From: Chitinophagaceae bacterium
Lineage (GTDB): Bacteria > Bacteroidota > Bacteroidia > Chitinophagales > Chitinophagaceae
DNA length: 64,000 bases
Reading direction: 5' to 3'
NCBI GenBank assembly: GCA_016710745.1
Contig: JADJVB010000010.1
Coordinates: forward strand, 868,001-932,000
A program made the translations under genes and the position numbers. The notes under the pieces were generated by a model, which was given only the letters and a program-made list of their open reading frames with translations, did no database searches and was not told where the DNA came from. Shown here in pieces: positions 57,845 through 64,000 of this stretch (within the stretch, counting starts at the first letter, position 1; the number at the start of each line of letters is the position of its first letter).

Positions 57845-58918
57845 TTAGTTAAATCTTGTCCAGTTTTTCCACCAGGTATCGCCTACTGCACAGGCTCCCT
57901 TGTAGCTAACCGGGGTAAATCCGGCGGATAATTTTGGGTTGGCAAAACTTGCACCTGTAACTGCAGGTGAAGCTGCTGTTGGATTAAAATCGGGCGTAGT
58001 ATAATTAAAAGCTGCTACCAAAGCTACATCGCTGTTATTGGTTAAAACACGATTGCCAAAAACAGGGTTATTATACCAGGCGGTGATACTGGCTATTGTG
58101 TTTGGTGTTATTGGTGTATTTGAATTACCCGATATGCTGTATAGAATGGGGTTGGTACATCCGGCAATAATATTGTTCTGAACAAATAATGAGTTTGGAA
58201 TATTATTATCGGTGGGTACACCCTTCGTGGCATCAATGTACAAACCATTTGGATAACCCATGATGATTGAATTGAAAAGGGACATGCTCGAATTTCTCCT
58301 AATTTGTGCGCCCCATACAAATAGATTATTACCGGTATTTCCTAAAGTGGCTTTTGGCCCCATCACCGTCATGTTTACACGCACATAACGTAAAATTCCA
58401 CTGTTATCTGCCGGGTTTTGAGCCTGGGTTGCCGGGGTGCCATACAGGCCCAATCCGTCGCTGTTATTAACACCACCTTCAATTTCTCCAACTCCGGCCA
58501 CTCCGTTAAATGAAGCATTGGTTGGCGCATTACCTAAGATTACCAGTCCACTCCAATCGCCGCGTTGAGGTGTAGTTTCTTCAGATGTAAATACGATCGG
58601 ATTATTGACGGTACCATCTGCAATTATTTTACTGCTGCGGGTGATGATCAGTCCACCATTTCTTCCTCTTTCGCCAACAATTTTTGTTCCGGGCTCTATA
58701 GTAAGTATAGCGCCGTTTGTTACGTACACAAGGCCACGTAATTTATAAGTGTATTGAGCTTTCAAAGTACGGTTTTGGCTGATCCTGCCTTCTAAGATGC
58801 TGTTTTCAGTGGTGCCGCTACCACTAACCACCGTAGTTGTTGCACCATCAACTTCAATTTTACGACAGCTGAGTGATGTTGCTGCAAGTAATACGCTGTA
58901 TAAGAATAACTTTTTCAT
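57845..58918 (-). CDS. Lipoprotein partner of the TonB-dependent receptor
   Basis: A 357-residue lipoprotein (lipobox SLSC18). After a linker it has NGAILTIEPGTKIVGERGRNGGLIITRSSKIIADGTVNNPIVFTS, a right-handed beta-helix style repeat region rich in N, G and T, and ends VGDTWWKNWTRFN. Similar proteins without assigned function are encoded directly after TonB-dependent receptors in Bacteroidota. The 43-base gap to the receptor gene, and the terminator behind it, make the two an operon. Its place in the phosphate island suggests a role in capturing a phosphorus compound at the cell surface, by inference only. Confidence 0.72.
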   Translation of the reverse strand: MKKLFLYSVLLAATSLSCRKIEVDGATTTVVSGSGTTENSILEGRISQNRTLKAQYTYKLRGLVYVTNGAILTIEPGTKIVGERGRNGGLIITRSSKIIADGTVNNPIVFTSEETTPQRGDWSGLVILGNAPTNASFNGVAGVGEIEGGVNNSDGLGLYGTPATQAQNPADNSGILRYVRVNMTVMGPKATLGNTGNNLFVWGAQIRRNSSMSLFNSIIMGYPNGLYIDATKGVPTDNNIPNSLFVQNNIIAGCTNPILYSISGNSNTPITPNTIASITAWYNNPVFGNRVLTNNSDVALVAAFNYTTPDFNPTAASPAVTGASFANPKLSAGFTPVSYKGACAVGDTWWKNWTRFN

Positions 58919-58961
58919 GTGTTTATTTTTTTTAGAAGATTTTAAGTAATTAGTACATGGG

Positions 58962-61766
58962 TTAGAAATTATAGCTGAAACTTAAACTGAAATTGGTACC
59001 GTACTTTCTTTTGATAGCGAAAGCATCAACCAGGTTGTCATATTTTTTATTATCATTCAGGTCTGTGTAATAAATCGCCTGTTTATTAATGATGTCCGAA
59101 ATATTCATTTTTATTTCGCCTTTATTATTCAGTACTTTTTTGGCAATTTGCAGATCAAGCAGCGGACGTGGATTCTCCCATATAGGTGGTTGATCGCCGC
59201 CACCAACAAAGGCAATCCTTCGGCCTATCTGATTAAATAATAAGGTGGTATTGATACCGTATTTTTCCAGGTCGTATTGAATGCCGGCATTTATTAAATA
59301 AGGGCTTTGCCCCTGCATCGACCTTGATTCGTTTAAACCAATGCCCGAAACCCTGTTGTAGATATAAGATAGATTTCCCTGTACCGTAAAGTTTTTCAAA
59401 GTTGCGTGAAAATCAAGTTTTTTTCTGAACTCCAATTCAATACCAAAACTGTTTGCTTCATCCGCATTTAAGAAATTGTAGGTACTGGCACCACCCGAAC
59501 TTGGGTTAAAATAGGCTTCAATGGGCTTGTTGAAATACTTGTAAAACACACCGAAAGTCAACAGCTCACTGGCACGTGGATACAATTCATATCTCAGATC
59601 CAGATTCGAAACCTTGGTTCTGGTTAAGCCGGTGAAACCTGCCACGGTTGCACCCAGGTCAAAATCGTAAAATTGGAATGTACTCAACTCCCTGAACTCG
59701 GGACGGATAACGGTTTGAGAACCCGAAAGGCGGATATTTGTATTGCTGTTTATTTTGTAGGTAAGATTTACGCCAGGTAAAAAATCAGTTATCCTGCTAT
59801 GTACATGGCGGGAATCATTTTTATTGGTACTTCCAATTACCTGGTCAAAATCTTCAACCCGCAAACCCCAAACGGCACGCAGTTTTTTGGTGATCTGGTT
59901 GTCAAACTGTAAAAAACCTGCATTTAAAATGGAATTGGCGATATACCTGTAACTGGTTCCTGATAATTCATTAAATGCAAATTTGTTATCGGTACCATTA
60001 CCAAAATTTTCTGCTGCAAATAATTGATCTGCCGGCAATAAACGTAGTTCCTTGTTATCCGTTGGCAGGTAAATCGCAAATGGGCGTGAATCAAAAATCC
60101 TGTCCTTTACCTGAAAAAAATACCCGCCTTTTACGGTATGTGTTTGATTACCGAGTTTAAGATCTTTACTCAGGTCGGCCCCGGCGGTATACACGTAGTC
60201 ATTTAAAAATCCATAGTAACGGCTTCCGCTTTTTTGCGAGGCATTTGAACCGCCTATAGCGGCCCGGTATGGCGAGTTTGGGTCGGCGGATACATCCTGT
60301 ACATATTGTAAACGGCGTTGATCAGGAACGTACTGATCCAGAATATTGAAACTGCCAAACCAATGAAGAGCGGCTTCCTGTTTTCTGAATTTGTGATCGC
60401 CGGTTAATTGGGTATTGAAAAAAGTGTTTGCTTTATAAGCCAGTTCTGTTGCTTTAATATTATCGCCCAGCACCGGATCAATGGGGGCATCAAAATCTTT
60501 ACCCTCTCTTAAGGTGCTATAGTTGGTTGTATTTACATTCAATAAATTTTTGAAAGAAATTTTATGATTGCTTCCCAGCTGCAATGTGAAATTGGCAAGT
60601 GCACCGGCCAGGATATCTTTGCTGTATTTTATATTCTGATAATCGAAACTTAAATTAGGTATGTTGTTCTCAACGGTATTTACCTGGTTTTGATAAACCA
60701 CTCTTTTGTTACTTCGGTTATAATTAACTGCAAATATGGCGGCAATGGTGTTCTTTCTTGCAAACCTTTTCTTAAAACCGCCATTAAGAGAGATACTTTG
60801 ATTTAAAGATGGTGTGATGTTCGAATTTTTCTTATCGGCAGTCCAGATATTTTTAAATTGTTTTGCATAAGCTGTTTTTTCTTCCTGTGTTAAAGTAGCA
60901 AATTCGGCTTTTAACGGTAGGTTGGCGGGTAAGCCCCTTGTACCATTGTCGAAACCCAAAAAGTCGGTGTTGCTTCCCTTGTAATCATAAAATTCCTTTC
61001 CTATTGTTTGAGAATTAAAGCCTGTACCTAACTGCACGTTAAAGAAATTTCTTGCCGGTATATCTTTTGTATTTACCTGGATAAGGCCACCTGCCCACTC
61101 TCCTGGCAACTCGGGTATAAATGATTTATTGATGATAATATTATCAATCATGTTCGACGGCAGGATATCGAAACTGAATGTTTTGCGGTCGGGTTCGGTA
61201 CTACTTAATAAAATACCATTCAACATAGCCTGATTGTAACGGTCGGCTAAACCACGTACCACTAGGTATTTACCTTCCTGCACTGATGCGCCGGGCACTC
61301 TTTTTAATACTTCACCTGTGTTTTTATCGGGAGATCTTTTGATGGCTTCGGCACTTATCACCTGAGCAACAACAGTTGTGTTTTTCTGATAAGTTATTAA
61401 TGCCGCAGCTGTTTCCTTACGTGCCGATGCCCTGATAACTACTGCATCTTCGGTTTTAGAAGCCTTTTCAATAAAAATGTACAAATTATTTACCTGGCCT
61501 GCTGTCACTTCAACATCTGTAATTTCTTTTGGCTGATAACCAACAGAAGTTAATTTGATCGTATATTTTTTTCCGGCATCAAGGGTAATTATAAAATATC
61601 CGTCAACACTCGTAGATGCAATTGCCTTATCGCCATCAATTGATACTGAAACACCGGTAACCACATTACCTGTTGTTAAATCTGATACCTTTCCTTCAAT
61701 CTTTCCGGTTTGTGCGTATAAACCTGTACTTAACAAAAGCGAAACAATAAGTATTAAAAATCTCAT
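58962..61766 (-). CDS. TonB-dependent receptor with carboxypeptidase-like N-terminal domain
   Basis: A 934-residue outer-membrane receptor. Signal peptide (to about residue 19), then a carboxypeptidase-regulatory-like beta-sandwich (GKIEGKVSDLTTGNVVTGVSVSIDG...YTIKLTSVGYQ), a plug domain (TGEVLKRVPGASVQEGKYLVVRGLADRYNQAMLNGILLSSTEPDRKTFS) and a 22-strand-type barrel ending FSLSFSYNF. Ligand unknown. The neighbours (Pst system, OprO/P-like porin, candidate Pho box) point to phosphate-limited uptake of a phosphorus-containing compound. Confidence 0.9.
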   Translation of the reverse strand: MRFLILIVSLLLSTGLYAQTGKIEGKVSDLTTGNVVTGVSVSIDGDKAIASTSVDGYFIITLDAGKKYTIKLTSVGYQPKEITDVEVTAGQVNNLYIFIEKASKTEDAVVIRASARKETAAALITYQKNTTVVAQVISAEAIKRSPDKNTGEVLKRVPGASVQEGKYLVVRGLADRYNQAMLNGILLSSTEPDRKTFSFDILPSNMIDNIIINKSFIPELPGEWAGGLIQVNTKDIPARNFFNVQLGTGFNSQTIGKEFYDYKGSNTDFLGFDNGTRGLPANLPLKAEFATLTQEEKTAYAKQFKNIWTADKKNSNITPSLNQSISLNGGFKKRFARKNTIAAIFAVNYNRSNKRVVYQNQVNTVENNIPNLSFDYQNIKYSKDILAGALANFTLQLGSNHKISFKNLLNVNTTNYSTLREGKDFDAPIDPVLGDNIKATELAYKANTFFNTQLTGDHKFRKQEAALHWFGSFNILDQYVPDQRRLQYVQDVSADPNSPYRAAIGGSNASQKSGSRYYGFLNDYVYTAGADLSKDLKLGNQTHTVKGGYFFQVKDRIFDSRPFAIYLPTDNKELRLLPADQLFAAENFGNGTDNKFAFNELSGTSYRYIANSILNAGFLQFDNQITKKLRAVWGLRVEDFDQVIGSTNKNDSRHVHSRITDFLPGVNLTYKINSNTNIRLSGSQTVIRPEFRELSTFQFYDFDLGATVAGFTGLTRTKVSNLDLRYELYPRASELLTFGVFYKYFNKPIEAYFNPSSGGASTYNFLNADEANSFGIELEFRKKLDFHATLKNFTVQGNLSYIYNRVSGIGLNESRSMQGQSPYLINAGIQYDLEKYGINTTLLFNQIGRRIAFVGGGDQPPIWENPRPLLDLQIAKKVLNNKGEIKMNISDIINKQAIYYTDLNDNKKYDNLVDAFAIKRKYGTNFSLSFSYNF

Positions 61767-61869
61767 GCCTTATAAATTTGATGCAAAGAGATGATTTCAA
61801 TGTTACCTCCACTTTACTGTAATGTTAAGAAAACATGAACAATTGGATTATGATCAGCTTTTAATAAAT

Positions 61870-61902
61870 GATAACATTTAGTTTACTATTTGGTAACACA
61901 GG
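61870..61902 (+). promoter_or_regulatory. Candidate Pho box in the receptor/porin divergent spacer
   Basis: Three consecutive 11-base units: GATAACA-TTTA, GTTTACT-ATTT, GGTAACA-CAGG, about 104 bases upstream of the receptor start. This is the most regular of the four candidate sites. Between this and the second site, AGCCCCGCTAA-TTCC-TTAGTGGGGCT (61961-61986) forms an 11-pair stem of unknown role. Confidence 0.4.
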
Positions 61903-61997
61903 CCTGCCAATTTTGGGTGAGGATAAATTCAGCATTGGCAATTTTTATCTTTTTATTGCAAGCCCCGCTAATTCCTTAGTGGGGCTATATTTCTATA

Positions 61998-62019
61998 ATT
62001 AACAATTTGGTAATATTGA
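61998..62019 (+). promoter_or_regulatory. Candidate Pho box upstream of the porin gene
   Basis: ATTAACA-ATTT followed by GGTAATA-TTGA, 57 bases before the porin ATG. It shares TTAACAATTT with the sites before phoB and pstS. Confidence 0.4.
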
Positions 62020-62075
62020 AAACGGAGGTTTCTTTTTTAATAGCGGCATTTTTGTGCTGCAATAAAAGATAAAAA

Positions 62076-63296
62076 ATGAGGCTATTAATATTGGCCGTGT
62101 TGTGTTTTGTACACAGCACTATTACGGCACAAATTATAAATACCGAAACCGGCACCAAAACCACTTCTGCCAAAAAAGAATCAAAAAAGTGGTACGAGTT
62201 TATAGATATAGGAGGTTATGTGCAGGTGCGTTATAATCGCCTGCTGGAGACCAATCCTAATTTAAAATGCGATCAGTGCGACAAATCTATCGGTGAAAAC
62301 GGTGGATTTATTATCAGGCGGGGCCGTATCAAAATAAGTGGTAACCTCACCAACAATATCTATTTTTATATTCAACCCGATTTTGCAAGCAGCGTAGGTT
62401 CATCAGGAAACGTAATGCAGTTGAGGGATGCTTTTTTTGATATTGGTTTTGATAAAAAGAATGAATACCGGTTGCGTATCGGACAAAGTAAAATACCATT
62501 TGGTTTTGAAAATTTGCAGAGCAGCCAGAACCGTTTGCCGCTCGACAGGGATGATGCCATAAACAGTGCTTTTTCAAACGAGCGGGATTTGGGCGCATTC
62601 TTTTATTGGGCGCCAAAAGCAAAAAGAGAGCTGCTTTCTTCACTGGTAAAAGACAATTTCAAAGGAAGTGGAGACTATGGAGTTTTTGGATTTGGCGTAT
62701 TTAACGGGCAAACAGCAAATAAGTCAGATTTAAATAATAGCTTACATACAGTTGCCAGATTTAGTTATCCGCTAAAAATTAAGTCACAGGTTATTGAGCC
62801 GGGATTACAGGCTTATATGGGCAAGTACGTACTGCCAACCGATTTAAGAACTACGGGAGTTAAAGCCGCCAATGGATTTGAATTTGATGAGAAAAGAATT
62901 GCTACCTCTTTAATTGTTTACCCTAAACCATTTGGTATTCAGGCTGAATATAACTGGGGGAAAGGCCCGCAATATAATCCGGCAATGGATTCAATTGAAA
63001 CTAAGAATTTGAGTGGAGGTTATGTAACACTTTCATATAAAAAAACTTTGAAAAACGGGATGGTCCTCTTTCCTTTCACCCGTTTTCAACAATATAAAGG
63101 CGGTAAAAAGCATGAGCAGGATGCCCGCAGTTATGATATGAAAGAAATTGAATCAGGGATCGAATGGCAACTGCATAAATACTTTGAACTAACAGTGTCA
63201 TATGTGGTCTCGGAAAGAAGATTTGAGGATGGCAAGCAAAAGAACAATTTGCAAAAAGGAAATTTTCTGCGACTGCAGGGGCAGATAAATTTTTGA
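62076..63296 (+). CDS. Phosphate-selective porin O/P family protein
   Basis: A 406-residue outer-membrane porin with signal peptide (MRLLILAVLCFVHSTITAQ). GGYVQVRYNRLL, GFIIRRGRIKISGNLTNNIYFYIQPDFAS, LRDAFFDIGFDKKNEYRLRIGQSKIPFGFENLQSSQNRLPLDRDDAIN and the terminal FLRLQGQINF are the OprO/OprP pattern. Pseudomonas members form trimeric channels for phosphate or polyphosphate under phosphate starvation. Its position beside the Pst genes supports the same role. An extra CDQCD motif near residue 66 is unusual. Confidence 0.92.
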   Translation: MRLLILAVLCFVHSTITAQIINTETGTKTTSAKKESKKWYEFIDIGGYVQVRYNRLLETNPNLKCDQCDKSIGENGGFIIRRGRIKISGNLTNNIYFYIQPDFASSVGSSGNVMQLRDAFFDIGFDKKNEYRLRIGQSKIPFGFENLQSSQNRLPLDRDDAINSAFSNERDLGAFFYWAPKAKRELLSSLVKDNFKGSGDYGVFGFGVFNGQTANKSDLNNSLHTVARFSYPLKIKSQVIEPGLQAYMGKYVLPTDLRTTGVKAANGFEFDEKRIATSLIVYPKPFGIQAEYNWGKGPQYNPAMDSIETKNLSGGYVTLSYKKTLKNGMVLFPFTRFQQYKGGKKHEQDARSYDMKEIESGIEWQLHKYFELTVSYVVSERRFEDGKQKNNLQKGNFLRLQGQINF

Positions 63297-63369
63297 CGAT
63301 AAGTTATCACTGGCGGATTAAAAATAGTATATCAACAACACCCTTTTAATAATTTGAAAATATAAAATT

Positions 63370-64000
63370 ATGGCAGGAATAAATACAATTCTTAAGATAT
63401 TCTTACCAAAGGATAAGGTTTTTTATCAGTTGTTTGAGAACGTATCGGAAGTTTTGGTAAAAATGGGCGACAGGTTAAAAGATCTGGTTAATGAACCGGA
63501 TTTTGATAAGCGTGGGCAATTGATCCAGGAAATTGAGGATATGGAACATATCAATGACGATTATACGCATACTATTTTTACAGAATTGGGAAAAAATTTC
63601 ATAACTCCATTCGACCGTGAAGACATTCATTATCTGGCTTCTTCATTAGATGATATTGCTGACTATATCTATGCATCTGCAAAAAAAATAAATTTTTACC
63701 GGGTTAATCCCAATGACATGGGATTTAATAAGATGGCTGATCTTATTGCCTTGGGCACGAGGCAAATTGAAATTGCGGTTAAAGAATTGCGCAACATGAA
63801 AAATATGCGTCTGATAACTGATGCATTGGTGTCGATAAACAGCGTGGAAAATCAGGCCGACGATATTTTTGATATGAGTATTGAACGTCTTTTTGCTACC
63901 GAGCCCGATGCAAAGGAAGTGATCAAGAAAAGAGAGATTTACCAGGTAATGGAAATGGTTACAGATAAATGTGAAGATGCGGCCAATGTCATTGAATCGA
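63370..64000 (+). CDS. DUF47 family (PhoU-like) protein, N-terminal part
   Basis: The frame opens with MAGINTILKIFLPKDKVFYQLFEN and runs beyond the window edge, so about 210 residues are visible. HINDDYTHTIFTELGKNFITPFDREDIHYLASSLDDIADYIYAS and the later ENQADDIFDMSIERLFA are DUF47 signatures, with the E/D-rich metal positions of PhoU-like helical bundles. DUF47 genes usually precede a Pit-type low-affinity phosphate permease, which I would expect just outside the window. The gap to the porin is 73 bases. Confidence 0.93.
   Translation, partial: MAGINTILKIFLPKDKVFYQLFENVSEVLVKMGDRLKDLVNEPDFDKRGQLIQEIEDMEHINDDYTHTIFTELGKNFITPFDREDIHYLASSLDDIADYIYASAKKINFYRVNPNDMGFNKMADLIALGTRQIEIAVKELRNMKNMRLITDALVSINSVENQADDIFDMSIERLFATEPDAKEVIKKREIYQVMEMVTDKCEDAANVIES

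Noticed and set aside
1..64000. tRNA, rRNA, prophage or insertion sequence genes
   Set aside because: I looked for T-loop motifs, conserved rRNA stretches, transposase and phage proteins on both strands and saw none. A covariance-model scan (tRNAscan-SE, Infernal) would be decisive.

Overview
The window is chromosomal DNA of a Bacteroidota bacterium, most likely a member of the Chitinophagaceae. The evidence is: (i) the Bacteroidota -7 promoter element TAnnTTTG a short distance upstream of many genes, on both strands; (ii) the long, insert-containing form of IspG; (iii) families that are typical of this phylum (DUF3078, DUF3098, DUF3108, DUF3109, YkuD_2 L,D-transpeptidases, BatB/BatC, a TonB-dependent receptor with a carboxypeptidase-like N-terminal domain); and (iv) short palindromic and heptameric intergenic repeats. 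I saw no rRNA, tRNA, CRISPR array, prophage or transposase.

Layout. 1-8.7 kb: end of a DUF3109 gene, a class D beta-lactamase-like lipoprotein, a BatB-BatC fusion, ispG, nadB and two tandem LpxL-like acyltransferases. 8.7-14.4 kb: a persulfide dioxygenase-rhodanese gene cut by an in-frame TAA, an ArsR regulator, tsaB with a 3HCDH-C-like gene, a RidA/2-hydroxyacid dehydrogenase pair, greA with a hairpin leader, and a HIT protein. 14.4-23.5 kb: a two-component system, ruvC, a flippase-like protein, DUF3108, MFS and MBL genes, uppP, DUF3098 and ftsX. 23.7-27.7 kb: leuS interrupted by a DUF559 nuclease ORF between inverted palindromic repeats, then an M23 peptidase. 27.7-32.3 kb: a three-gene overlapping operon (Lgt-like protein, Tes-like radical SAM enzyme, small membrane protein) and dxs. 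32.4-43.8 kb: tandem YkuD_2 proteins, pirin, scpA, DUF3078, mscL, EamA, a trypsin-like protease, a fatty acid hydroxylase, frr, a TagO/WecA transferase, the N-terminal half of a transketolase, and an MBL protein. 43.9-48.6 kb: atpBEFH and an MsbA-type ABC exporter. 48.6-51.2 kb: a 44-unit heptamer array and a secreted caspase-like protein. 51.4-64.0 kb: a phosphate island with phoB, phoR, pstSCAB-phoU, a TonB receptor with its lipoprotein, an OprO/P-type porin and the start of a DUF47 gene.

How the genes work together. The phosphate island is the clearest functional unit. It holds sensor and regulator, outer-membrane entry (porin and TonB receptor), a periplasmic binding protein, the inner-membrane ABC pump and PhoU. 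A shared motif (GNTAACA followed by an A/T-rich tract, with partial 11-bp periodicity) lies upstream of phoB, pstS, the receptor and the porin, and is a candidate Pho box. IspG and Dxs belong to the MEP isoprenoid pathway, whose product feeds the undecaprenyl carrier used by UppP and the TagO-like enzyme.

Most unusual points: the DUF559 element that splits an essential tRNA synthetase gene; related palindromes inside coding sequence; the Lgt-like/Tes-like operon, whose Lgt homologue lacks the catalytic histidine; the heptamer array with satellite copies in the atp and pho operons; the internal stop in the sulfur gene; and the caspase-like secreted protein.
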